Source of the DNA: a virus
Reading direction: 5' to 3' (one strand)
Virus record (IMG/VR): IMGVR_UViG_3300044608_002757
Span: 1 to 37,263 of that record
DNA length: 37,263 bases
Within the stretch, counting starts at the first letter, position 1. Each line of letters begins with the position of its first letter. Under the pieces are notes generated by a model. It had not been told where the DNA came from and ran no database searches. It saw nothing but the letters and a program-made list of their open reading frames with translations. Both the position numbers and the translations under genes were made by a program. Of this stretch, positions 20,098-27,563 are shown in pieces.

Positions 20098-20726
20098 GCG
20101 TGGACCCCGCAGACCTCGAGGGCTGCATCGATGCCCTGCACGCGCTTGCCGGCGCAGACGATGACGAGCAGCTAACGTCGCTGGGGCTCGCAAAGCGCCT
20201 GCTTGGCCCTTCGAGCGTGTTGCGCGTGCCGAACTTGCAGGTGCAGGGATGCATCTCGACCGTCGACCACCACACCGTCATCATCGTCCGCAAGGGGCTC
20301 GACAGAGCGCGCGAGCAGCACGTGATCGGGCACGAGCTGGGGCACTGGATCCTTCGGCGCGAGGGCGTGACCGTCGACGACGAAGATGCCCTCGAGTCTG
20401 CGTGTGACTACGTCGGCGCGGGCATCGTCATCCGTCGGCGGCCGTTCGCTCGTGTGCTCCGCGGGGGCTACACGCTGCCCGAGCTTGCCGCGCACTACCG
20501 CACCAGCGAGACGCTCGTCGCCCTTCGCCAGGCCGAGGTGACCGGACAGCCGCGGGCAGTCGTTGCCCCGCATGCGGTGCGTGTCCGTGGGCAGCTCGAG
20601 TTTGTGTGGCCCGAAGAGCGGACGCTACGCCGCTGGGCAACGGGACGCGCTGCCCCCGGCGTCGTCAAGGTGCGGCTCAAGGATGATCCGCGGCGCGTCG
20701 TGCTCGACCCGCAAGAGACGGGCTAG
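20085..20726 (+). CDS. ImmA/IrrE-like metallopeptidase
   Basis: 213 residues; I use GTG 20085, but TTG 20094 (TTGA overlap with the previous stop) and GTG 20100 are also possible. HVIGHELGHW (H83, E84, H87) is the zinc-binding HExxH motif and E104 in DALESACDYVGA is a likely third ligand, as in ImmA/IrrE (COG2856) peptidases. A C-terminal region follows (LEFVWPEERTLRRWATG). In ICEBs1-type systems ImmA cleaves the phage-type repressor to trigger induction. The repressor gene here is convergent and lacks an S24 self-cleavage domain, so it is the likely substrate. The two genes share a CTAG that supplies both stop codons. Confidence 0.8.
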   Translation: MGTLSVDPADLEGCIDALHALAGADDDEQLTSLGLAKRLLGPSSVLRVPNLQVQGCISTVDHHTVIIVRKGLDRAREQHVIGHELGHWILRREGVTVDDEDALESACDYVGAGIVIRRRPFARVLRGGYTLPELAAHYRTSETLVALRQAEVTGQPRAVVAPHAVRVRGQLEFVWPEERTLRRWATGRAAPGVVKVRLKDDPRRVVLDPQETG

Positions 20727-21250
20727 TGCCGCTTGCGGCGCGCAGGCGGGCCCGCAGGCGGCGGATCGTCGTCGGTAGCGTCGAAGACGATGTGCAGGTT
20801 CTTGCCGCGTCGCCTGGAAATGGCGAAGTGGGCCTCGATGGCGTTGGCTATGGCCTCCGCGCTCCTGGCCCCCGAGAACGACATCTCCTCGAGCTTGCTC
20901 GCGAAGGCAACACGCTCCGTCAGCTTCGAGCCCTTCAAGAAAAGCCGAAGGCCTCGCTCGAACGACGTGTCGTCGACACCCTCTGGCGGGTCGAACTGCA
21001 TCTGCCCGTTCTTGCCAATCGAGTCGACACCATGCACCAGCCACGTGGCAGTGACGCCGAGCGCCTCGGCCACTTTGTCGAGGTCCGCTTGTGACTTGTC
21101 GCGCCGCTCCTCTTTGCCCCAGTTCACGATCATGCTCGCCGACACCCCGGCCTCGCTCGCGAGCCTGCGGATAGACCAGTTGAGCGCGCCCAAGCGCTCG
21201 TGAATGCGCTTGCCAATTTCCGTTGTGACGACCGCTTTCGGACCAGGCAC
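20723..21250 (-). CDS. CI-like transcriptional repressor
   Basis: 175 residues from GTG 21250; ATG 21295 (190 residues) is possible but would put operator O2 inside the coding region. After VVTTEIGKRIHERLGALNWS, the segment IRRLASEAGVSASMIVNWGK is a clear XRE-type helix-turn-helix, followed by LDKVAEALGVTATWLVHG, typical of phage repressors. The C-terminal domain is helical and ends in PPARRKRH; no S24 peptidase motif is visible. It probably binds the GTTCCC/GGGAAC operators at 19296, 21271 and 21316, holding both early promoters off. Confidence 0.82.
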   Translation of the reverse strand: MPGPKAVVTTEIGKRIHERLGALNWSIRRLASEAGVSASMIVNWGKEERRDKSQADLDKVAEALGVTATWLVHGVDSIGKNGQMQFDPPEGVDDTSFERGLRLFLKGSKLTERVAFASKLEEMSFSGARSAEAIANAIEAHFAISRRRGKNLHIVFDATDDDPPPAGPPARRKRH

Positions 21251-21270
21251 GCGGGCATCTTGCCGTGACC

Positions 21271-21286
21271 GTTCACAAGTGGGAAC
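21271..21286. promoter_or_regulatory. Operator O2 (gttcacaagtgggaac)
   Basis: One perfect GGGAAC half-site and one imperfect half (GTTCAC), lying just upstream of the chosen repressor start. A weaker site here would fit autoregulation of the repressor. An additional GAACGTTC palindrome lies at 21296-21303. Confidence 0.65.
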
Positions 21287-21306
21287 CGTCAGCATGAACG
21301 TTCTCT

Positions 21307-21336
21307 GTTGACAACGTTCCCGGTTGGGAACATGGT
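21307..21336 (+). promoter_or_regulatory. Early-right promoter with operator O3
   Basis: TTGACA (21308-21313), a 17-base spacer and CATGGT (21331-21336); the spacer carries GTTCCCGGTTGGGAAC (21316-21331). The layout mirrors the early-left promoter base for base over GTTGACAACGTTCCC. Transcription would start near 21343, two bases before the ATG of the Cro-like gene, so this message also appears leaderless. Confidence 0.82.
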
Positions 21337-21344
21337 TGCCAACG

Positions 21345-21599
21345 ATGACACACGCGAAGAGCACCCCCGCGCCCGCTGCGAAGGTCGGCCCCTACTACTC
21401 GCGTGGTGCGCAGGCGCTGCGCAAGACACTCGAGAGGCTTGGCCTGTCGATGTACGGCTGCGCGCGCAAGCTGGGTGTGTCGACCGCGCAGGTGAGCGTG
21501 TGGGCCTCGGGCTCGCGACGACCGTCTCTGCGCTGGGCCCTCGCCCTCGAGAAGACTTACGGCATCCGGCCGCAGCTCTGGCTTGAGAACGCCAACTAA
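21345..21599 (+). CDS. Cro-like helix-turn-helix regulator
   Basis: 84 residues from ATG 21345. LERLGLSMYGCARKLGVSTA followed by QVSVWASGSRRPSLRWAL is a helix-turn-helix of Cro/YdaS type, with QVSVWASG as recognition helix. It is the first gene of the early-right operon and divergent from the repressor, the classic Cro position. It would repress the repressor promoter or early promoters during lytic growth. Stop TAA. Confidence 0.8.
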   Translation: MTHAKSTPAPAAKVGPYYSRGAQALRKTLERLGLSMYGCARKLGVSTAQVSVWASGSRRPSLRWALALEKTYGIRPQLWLENAN

Positions 21600-21622
21600 C
21601 TCGCGACACGGGAGACAGCATC

Positions 21623-21925
21623 ATGGGCAAGGTCATTGTGCTCCGTGCGCCGAGTTGCGCAAACCCGACGCCGTTCAGTGGTTCGTCGCGTCCGCTTTGT
21701 TGCAACCGCACAAAAGCTGAACACGAGGCCATTCGCGCCTCACTGAACGCATCAAAACGATGCGCAAAAAGGCTGCAAAATAGGTCGCACATGCTTGCCC
21801 GCGCAGGTGTGCCCTACCCACTGCTCAGGGGCGCGCTGCATTGGTGCTCGGGTTGCGTGGCGCACGTCTACAGCCCCGGCCGTCGACGCGTCGCATGCCC
21901 GCGATGCCGAGGTGCGTGGTGTTGA
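21623..21925 (+). CDS. Small basic zinc-ribbon protein, 100 aa
   Basis: ATG 21623 follows a GGGAG ribosome site. The C-terminal HWCSGCVAHVYSPGRRR followed by ACPRCRGAW contains two CxxC pairs, a typical zinc ribbon; the N-terminal part is Arg/Lys-rich with scattered Cys. DNA or RNA binding is likely. It ends just where the next small peptide begins. Confidence 0.55.
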   Translation: MGKVIVLRAPSCANPTPFSGSSRPLCCNRTKAEHEAIRASLNASKRCAKRLQNRSHMLARAGVPYPLLRGALHWCSGCVAHVYSPGRRRVACPRCRGAWC

Positions 21926-21999
21926 GCGGTCTTGTCTTGCTTCTCGCGTGCGCCGCCTGCGCTGGCGTGCTGGCCATTGCCACCGGTGCCAACCGATGA
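21916..21999 (+). CDS. Candidate single-span membrane peptide, 27 aa
   Basis: A GTG at 21916 (or 21919, or TTG 21922 overlapping the previous stop) opens a frame reading VVLSGLVLLLACAACAGVLA and ending in a TGA that overlaps the next ATG (ATGA at 21996). A GAGG site precedes it. The hydrophobic core would span a membrane once. The chained overlaps support expression, but the length makes it uncertain. Confidence 0.4.
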   Translation: MVLSGLVLLLACAACAGVLAIATGANR

Positions 22000-23132
22000 C
22001 GCCCGCGCCCCCCAAGTCCGGGCCCCGGCTGGGCGACAACCTCAATGGCATCCGTGGCACCGGTCGCCGCTCAAAGGTCGAGAGCCCGCAGAAGCTTCGC
22101 CGGCACCTGCGTGTGGTCGACGCACTCGACGCCGAGCTGGCCGACCGGCCCCGCACGCGTGCCGACTGCATCGACGGGCCTCGCCCCTGCCCGTGGGTGA
22201 GCTGCAAGCACAACCTCTACCTCGACATCTCCCAAGGCGACGGCATCAAGCTCAACTTCCCGAACCTCGAGCCCGACGAGATGCCCGCAGATCGCTCCTG
22301 CGCTCTCGACGTGGCGGACATGGGCGGCGGCACGCTCGAGGACGTGGCGACGTGCATCAACGTCACCCGGGAGCGGGCACGGCAGATCCAAGACAAGGCG
22401 CGCCTCAAGCTGCACAAGAAGCTGCTCCCTCACGTCGACGGCGACCGCTGGAACACAAAGGACCCACCCGACGAGCGAGCGGGCAAGGCAAACAACGGCG
22501 GCTCTCTCTTCGGCGATGACGCCCGTGTTGCCGACGTGCCGATGCGCGATCCGGATGCCGATGACGATGCCCCCGAGGCTGACGACCACCTGGGGCGTCG
22601 CGTCCGGTTCATCGACGCGTCCGACGACGACATCACCGACAAGGTTTGGCGACTCTACGAGCGTGCGTCTCGTGAACGTGCAGCCGGCCTGCCCATCCCA
22701 CCCTCGACCCCTCCCACGAAAGACCAACCCATGTCAGACCTCCCCCAACACCTCGAAGACACGATGCGCGCCTACAAGCTGCTCGAGCACGCCAACGGCA
22801 CAAGCCCGATGGCGAAGGAGGTCGTGGCGCACCTCGACGACGGCTCGTCCCTCATCGCTGTCGCCAACCGGCTGGTCAAGCTGCGCAAGCTCGGCCTAAT
22901 CAGTCGTGGCACCCCTGGGGCGCGGGGAGCTGGCGGCCGCAAGAAGGCTGACGTGCCGAAGGCACCGCGCAGCAGCAAACCGAGCACCACGGCCAAGGCC
23001 GCACCCGCCAAGGCTGCCGCTCCCACTTCTGACGGCACGTTGCTCATGCGCCTCGAGGCCGAGCGCGACAAGCACCGCGCCATCGCCGACAAGCTCGACG
23101 ACACCATCGAGGCCCTACAGGCGTTCGCGTGA
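21996..23132 (+). CDS. Sigma-region-4-like DNA-binding regulator
   Basis: 378 residues from ATG 21996. RPCPWVSCKHNLYLDI, then IKLNFPNLEP, and SCALDVADMGGGTLEDVATC followed by INVTRERARQIQDKARLKL (HTH about 112-140) match a family of sigma-70 region-4-like proteins that I associate mainly with myxobacteria and their phages. A middle acidic region and a second domain follow (MSDLPQHLEDTMRAYKLLEH..., a winged-helix-like AVANRLVKLRKLGLI), then a Lys/Ala linker and coiled coil. It may redirect host RNA polymerase to phage promoters. The two-domain form could be a fusion. Confidence 0.7.
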   Translation: MTPAPPKSGPRLGDNLNGIRGTGRRSKVESPQKLRRHLRVVDALDAELADRPRTRADCIDGPRPCPWVSCKHNLYLDISQGDGIKLNFPNLEPDEMPADRSCALDVADMGGGTLEDVATCINVTRERARQIQDKARLKLHKKLLPHVDGDRWNTKDPPDERAGKANNGGSLFGDDARVADVPMRDPDADDDAPEADDHLGRRVRFIDASDDDITDKVWRLYERASRERAAGLPIPPSTPPTKDQPMSDLPQHLEDTMRAYKLLEHANGTSPMAKEVVAHLDDGSSLIAVANRLVKLRKLGLISRGTPGARGAGGRKKADVPKAPRSSKPSTTAKAAPAKAAAPTSDGTLLMRLEAERDKHRAIADKLDDTIEALQAFA

Positions 23133-23314
23133 GCCAGTTCGAGGGCATCTCCTCGTCCACGCTCCGCGCCATGCTGCTCGCCCTCGAGCGCTGGCCCCTT
23201 CGACTCGTCGCACACCGCACGCGCGTCGACATCGCCACCGAACTCTACCTGCGCGAGACCCGCGACCGCGGCGAGCTCGCCCTCTGCAGTGCCCGCATCC
23301 CCTCGAGACAATAG
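23129..23314 (+). CDS. Hypothetical protein, 61 aa
   Basis: GTG 23129 in a GTGA overlap with the sigma-like gene. The product (MSQFEGISSSTLRAMLLALE...) is helical with no known motif. Its stop TAG lies two bases before the next ATG. Confidence 0.55.
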   Translation: MSQFEGISSSTLRAMLLALERWPLRLVAHRTRVDIATELYLRETRDRGELALCSARIPSRQ

Positions 23315-23316
23315 GA

Positions 23317-23556
23317 ATGTCCGACCTCTTCGACAGTTTGCCAACGGCTCAGGCGCCGGTGGTCAGGGCGCCTGTCGCCCCGCGACCCGCCTCCGAGCTT
23401 GGCGTGCGGCTCGTGGTGGTGCCTGGGCGTGCGCTGCCGTACGAGGTCCACGTCTATCGCGCGCACTACGCCGGCAGCATGACGTTCTCGCGCGAGGAGA
23501 TCGACCAGCTCGCCACCAAGCTCGACATCCTGCGCACGCTCGAGGGCCGCCCGTGA
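23317..23556 (+). CDS. Hypothetical protein, 79 aa
   Basis: ATG 23317 after GAGACAATAGGA. It has a Pro/Ala-rich start, a strand-rich core (LGVRLVVVPGRALPYEVHVY) and a helical end (EEIDQLATKLDILRTLEG). Its TGA overlaps the helicase GTG. Function unknown, position in the replication operon. Confidence 0.6.
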   Translation: MSDLFDSLPTAQAPVVRAPVAPRPASELGVRLVVVPGRALPYEVHVYRAHYAGSMTFSREEIDQLATKLDILRTLEGRP

Positions 23557-24899
23557 GCCTGCGACCGTACCAAGATGCGCTCGTTGCGCAGGTGGTCGAG
23601 GCCTTCGCGCAAGGTGCGGGCAGCGTGTGCATGCAAGCTGGCACGGGCAGCGGCAAGACCCACACCGCCGCGCACATCATTCAGCGCGCCGTGCGACGTG
23701 GGCATCGCGTGCTGTTCCTGGCGCACCTCGACTCGCTCATCGAGGACACGCACGAGCGTCTCGAGTGCTCCCGCATCCCCACCGGCTTCGTCCAGTCTGG
23801 CCGTGTCGAGCGGCCCGACGCACCCGTGCAGGTCGCCAGTATGGCCACGCTGCACGTGCGTGGGGTGCGTCCGCCCGCTGACCTGATCATCATCGACGAG
23901 TGTCACCGCGTCATGGGGCCGAGCGTGCGGGGCATCATCGGTGCCTACCCCGACGCCGCACTGCTTGGCCTCACCGCGACGCCCCAGCGCGGCGATGGGC
24001 AACCGCTCGGCGACGTCTTCGAGCAGCTCGTGTGCGGGCCCAGCAACCGCGAGCTGACGGCCCTCGGGCACCTGGTCGAGTGCGACGTGCTCTGCCCGGC
24101 AAAGGGTCCGCTCGAGCAGCTCGCCGAACGGCCCGTCGACGCCTACACACGCGAGACGCCAGGCCAGCGCGCCATCGTGTTTGCCGCTGACAAGGCGCAT
24201 GCGACCGAGGTACTCGAGGAGTTTCGCGCGGCGGGCTACTCGGCCGAGCTCGTCGTCGGTGAGACCCCACGGGCCGAGCGGCGGCTGCTGCGAGAGCGGC
24301 TGCGCTCGGGCGATCTCCAGGTGCTCGTGGGCGTCGCCGTCTTCATCGAGGGGTGGGACGTGCCGGAGATCGAATGCGTCATCCTCGCCCGTGGCTTCGG
24401 CGTCACGGGTCCTTTCCTGCAGGCCATCGGCCGGGGGCTTCGACCTGCCGCTGGCAAGGCACGCCTCACGGTCATCGACTTGCGTGGCTCGGTCTACATG
24501 CATGGGTTGCCCGACGAAGACCGCACTTGGTCGATCACTGGCACCGCCGTGCGCCGCGCAGAGAAGCTCCCGGCGGTCATGCGCTGCAAGACGTGCTCGG
24601 CGCTCTTTCGCCCGCAAGCACGATGCCCCCGGTGTGGCTGCGCGTGCAACGCCGGCAGCGTCGACCGCATCAAGCGAGTGCTCAAGCGCGCGGAGAAGCT
24701 CGAGAAGCTCTCAGCCCTCAGTCCCGAAGACCGGGACCGGAAGTACTTCGACGCCCTGCTGCGCATCGCCTACGGCCGCATGCACCTGCCTCACCTGCGC
24801 GCGCAGAAGTGGGCGCTCACGCAGTTCACCAAGCGCTTCACGCGCCCGCCTTGCCATCTGGCCCCCAACGTTGTCACCGCATCGGAGCCCTCGCAATGA
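23553..24899 (+). CDS. RadD-like superfamily 2 helicase
   Basis: 448 residues from GTG 23553. Motif Q/I: RPYQDALV and AGTGSGKT (29-36); motif II: DECH (115-118); motif III: LTATPQRGDG; motif VI: QAIGRGLRPAAG near 290. A C-terminal zinc finger (CKTCSALFRPQARCPRC, about 345-365) and a helical end match the RadD/YejH family. It is an ATP-dependent DNA helicase or branch-remodelling enzyme in phage replication or repair. Its TGA overlaps the next ATG, with the VRR-NUC nuclease as likely partner. Confidence 0.85.
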   Translation: MSLRPYQDALVAQVVEAFAQGAGSVCMQAGTGSGKTHTAAHIIQRAVRRGHRVLFLAHLDSLIEDTHERLECSRIPTGFVQSGRVERPDAPVQVASMATLHVRGVRPPADLIIIDECHRVMGPSVRGIIGAYPDAALLGLTATPQRGDGQPLGDVFEQLVCGPSNRELTALGHLVECDVLCPAKGPLEQLAERPVDAYTRETPGQRAIVFAADKAHATEVLEEFRAAGYSAELVVGETPRAERRLLRERLRSGDLQVLVGVAVFIEGWDVPEIECVILARGFGVTGPFLQAIGRGLRPAAGKARLTVIDLRGSVYMHGLPDEDRTWSITGTAVRRAEKLPAVMRCKTCSALFRPQARCPRCGCACNAGSVDRIKRVLKRAEKLEKLSALSPEDRDRKYFDALLRIAYGRMHLPHLRAQKWALTQFTKRFTRPPCHLAPNVVTASEPSQ

Positions 24900-25273
24900 G
24901 CAAGAAAGACCGTCTCGAGAGCATCGTGCAGCGCGAGATCGAACTCGAACTCGGTGCCGAGCCGGACCTGCTGCTCTTGCGCAACAGCGTCGGCAAGGCC
25001 ACCTACTGCACGGACAGCGGAGACCAGTACCACGTGCCCTATGGGCTCGGCGTGGGCTCGCCCGACCTCGTGGGGATGCGTCGCACCAATCGTGGCAACC
25101 CCATCGCCTCTTGGTTCTGCCTCGAGGTGAAGCGCCCGGGGCAGAAGGCCACCGACGAGCAGCTCGCCGTCCACACCCTCTGGCGCCGCTTCGGTGCCTT
25201 CGTCGCTGTCGTCACGTCCGCCGCTGAAGCTCGCGCTGCCCTCGAGCGCGCACGTCAAGGAGAGTCGCAATGA
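24896..25273 (+). CDS. VRR-NUC family nuclease
   Basis: 125 residues from ATG 24896 (ATGA overlap). GVGSPDLVG (D57), CLEVKRPGQKATDEQ (E77, K79) and the downstream Gln form the PD-(D/E)XK core of stand-alone VRR-NUC proteins, which cut branched or Holliday-type DNA. RNSVGKATYC and the aromatic HTLWRRFGAFVAVV also fit. It lies between two helicases, suggesting structure-specific cleavage during replication or packaging. Confidence 0.88.
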   Translation: MSKKDRLESIVQREIELELGAEPDLLLLRNSVGKATYCTDSGDQYHVPYGLGVGSPDLVGMRRTNRGNPIASWFCLEVKRPGQKATDEQLAVHTLWRRFGAFVAVVTSAAEARAALERARQGESQ

Positions 25274-27249
25274 AGTGCCCGCGCTGTTTCCAGATCATCG
25301 ACACCGGCGACGACGACATGCCCAAGGGGATGCTCTGCGACGAGTGCGTGGTCGAGAAGGCTGCTGTTGTGCCCCCGCTCGATGTCGAGGCGGTGTTCGG
25401 CAAAGGTGGCCCGCTGTCCGCTGGCAACCCGAACTACGAAGCACGAGCCGGGCAGGTTGCGCTCTCGCGAGCCATCTTTGACGCGCTCGCCGGCAAGCAC
25501 CATCTGCTCGCTGAAGGGCCCTGCGGCATCGGCAAGTCGAAGGCCTACGGCGTGCCCGCGGCGTACCTCGCCAGCCAGGGCAAGAAGGTCATCATCGTCA
25601 CCGCGAGCATCGCGCTGCAAGAGCAGCTCATCAAGAAGGACCTCCCAGCGCTGCAGGCCGAGCTGCCGTGGAAATTCTCTTTCGCCCTAATGAAGGGCAA
25701 AGCGAACTACCTATGCCAGGCGCAACACGGCATCGCCGATGCGAGTGGCCTCATGGGCAACGACCTCGAGGACTACAGGACCGTCGAAGAGTGGGCCGAG
25801 GACACCATCACGGGCGACAAGAGCGAGTTGCTCATCAAGCCGAGTGACCTCGTGTGGGGGCGCTTCTCGACCAGCAGCGACGCGTGCCCTGGCAAGAAGT
25901 GCGAGCACTACCGCACGTGCCACGCCATCAAGGCGCGGGACAATGCGGCCCACGCCGGCATCCTTGTCACCAACTACCACCTCTTCTTCCTGAACATGTC
26001 CTACGGGGGCACGCTGCTTCCTGCTGCCGACGTGGTCATCTTCGACGAGGCCCACGAGGCCACGGACATCGCGCGCGATCTGCTCGGCTTCCGCATCACG
26101 TCGGCAACCTTTCGCCGCTACGCCAAGGATGCCGAGAAGCGGAACTGCGCCGACATCGGCGCGAACATCCGAGAGGCTGCAGACGCCTTCTTCGGCAAGC
26201 TCCTGCGGTTCGCAGAGAGCGGGCACTACAACAAGCTCGTTCGCTTCCCGCTGCCCCTCGACCCGAGCAACCTCGTGCAGTGCATCGAGGAGTATGCACG
26301 CGTCTGCGCCAAGTCGCATCTCGTTGACCATGCCCTCGCTGCAGCGCGTCGAGTGAAGGAGACGGTGGCCATTGCCGACGAGAACGTGGTCTACAGCCTC
26401 GAGGTCAAGAGCCATTCCCACCATGGCAAGAGCGTGGCCATCGTGGCGCGCTTCGTCTCGCCGGCGCCGGTGCTCTCGTCGCAACTTTGGGGCGGCTACG
26501 ACTCGGTGGTTGCCGTGTCGGCCACCATCACCACCGACGGGCGGTTCGACTTCCAACGTGGCGAGCTTGGGGCGCCGAAGGACGCGCGCGAGATCATGGT
26601 CGAGACGCCGTTCAACTTCGGCCACCAGGCGCTGCTCGTGGTGCCCCAGCCCGCGTCACTCCCCGAGCCCAACGCGCCCGAGTTTGGCGACGTGGCTGCC
26701 CGCGCTGTCATCGACACCATCGAGGCTTGCGGCGGCCGCACCCTCGCGCTGTTCACGTCGTACAAGGCGCTCAACCACGTCTACGAGCGCGTGGTGCGTG
26801 CCGTGGGCGGGCGCTACACCATCCTGCGCCAGGGCGACGCTCCGCCGTCGGTGCTCGCCGAGCGCTTCAAGAAAGACACCCGGTCCGTCTTGCTTGGCAC
26901 CTCGAGCTTTTGGACGGGCGTCGACGTGCCCGGCGAGGCGCTCACGGGCCTCGTCATCGATCGCTTGCCCTTCGGATCTCCCGACGATCCCGTCAGCGTA
27001 CGGCTCAACGAGAGCAACCCGCGAGCCTTCGCGGAATACACCACGCCTCGCGCCATCCTGACCTTCCGCCAGGGCATCGGTCGTCTCATTCGTTCGCAGC
27101 GCGACGTCGGCTGCATCGTGGTGCTCGACAAGCGCCTGAGCACGAAGGGCTATGGCAAGCGGTTCCTCACGTCGCTGCCCCAGATGTCTCGTGCGTCGTC
27201 CACGGCTGCGATCTCGAGCTTCTTGCGCGCGAAAGGGGTGGCAGCTTGA
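25270..27249 (+). CDS. DinG/XPD-like iron-sulfur helicase
   Basis: 659 residues from ATG 25270 (ATGA overlap). An N-terminal zinc ribbon (C3, C6, C23, C26) is followed by Walker A EGPCGIGKS (82-90), four cysteines at 149, 206, 211 and 217 placed as in the XPD/DinG 4Fe-4S domain, and the DEAH box IFDEAHEATD (259-262). C-terminal motifs include SFWTGVDVPGEAL and RQGIGRLIRS. It should unwind DNA 5'-3' with ATP. The zinc ribbon at the front is an addition to the usual family form. Third helicase-type gene of the replication operon. Confidence 0.9.
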   Translation: MKCPRCFQIIDTGDDDMPKGMLCDECVVEKAAVVPPLDVEAVFGKGGPLSAGNPNYEARAGQVALSRAIFDALAGKHHLLAEGPCGIGKSKAYGVPAAYLASQGKKVIIVTASIALQEQLIKKDLPALQAELPWKFSFALMKGKANYLCQAQHGIADASGLMGNDLEDYRTVEEWAEDTITGDKSELLIKPSDLVWGRFSTSSDACPGKKCEHYRTCHAIKARDNAAHAGILVTNYHLFFLNMSYGGTLLPAADVVIFDEAHEATDIARDLLGFRITSATFRRYAKDAEKRNCADIGANIREAADAFFGKLLRFAESGHYNKLVRFPLPLDPSNLVQCIEEYARVCAKSHLVDHALAAARRVKETVAIADENVVYSLEVKSHSHHGKSVAIVARFVSPAPVLSSQLWGGYDSVVAVSATITTDGRFDFQRGELGAPKDAREIMVETPFNFGHQALLVVPQPASLPEPNAPEFGDVAARAVIDTIEACGGRTLALFTSYKALNHVYERVVRAVGGRYTILRQGDAPPSVLAERFKKDTRSVLLGTSSFWTGVDVPGEALTGLVIDRLPFGSPDDPVSVRLNESNPRAFAEYTTPRAILTFRQGIGRLIRSQRDVGCIVVLDKRLSTKGYGKRFLTSLPQMSRASSTAAISSFLRAKGVAA

Positions 27250-27563
27250 GCCTCGTCGAAAAGGAGAAGGAGCGTGACGGTCTCACCAAGGCGCGCGAGT
27301 TGCTTGTGGCATGCCTCGAGGCCGAGGCGAAGGGGCACCACTACATCCAGATCACCAAGAGCTGGTCACGCTCTCCGTACAACTGGGACGAAGTGCGCGT
27401 GCTGCCAGGGCTCTATGGGCGCATCGTTGGGCAGATCAGCGAAGAGCGGCACCTTGTCGAAGTGAAAGTGTCCGAAATGCGTGAGTGCCTCGAGTCACTC
27501 ATCGCCGCTGCTGAGCGAGCTGCCCAACGTACTGCCGAGCACATCCGAGACATCGACCGATGA
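27246..27563 (+). CDS. Hypothetical protein between helicase and primase, 105 aa
   Basis: TTG start at 27246 in a TTGA overlap; TGA overlaps the primase ATG. The protein (MSLVEKEKERDGLTKARELL...) is helical at both ends with a short aromatic middle (HHYIQITKSWSRSPYNWDEV). Function unknown; coupling suggests a replication accessory. Confidence 0.6.
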   Translation: MSLVEKEKERDGLTKARELLVACLEAEAKGHHYIQITKSWSRSPYNWDEVRVLPGLYGRIVGQISEERHLVEVKVSEMRECLESLIAAAERAAQRTAEHIRDIDR

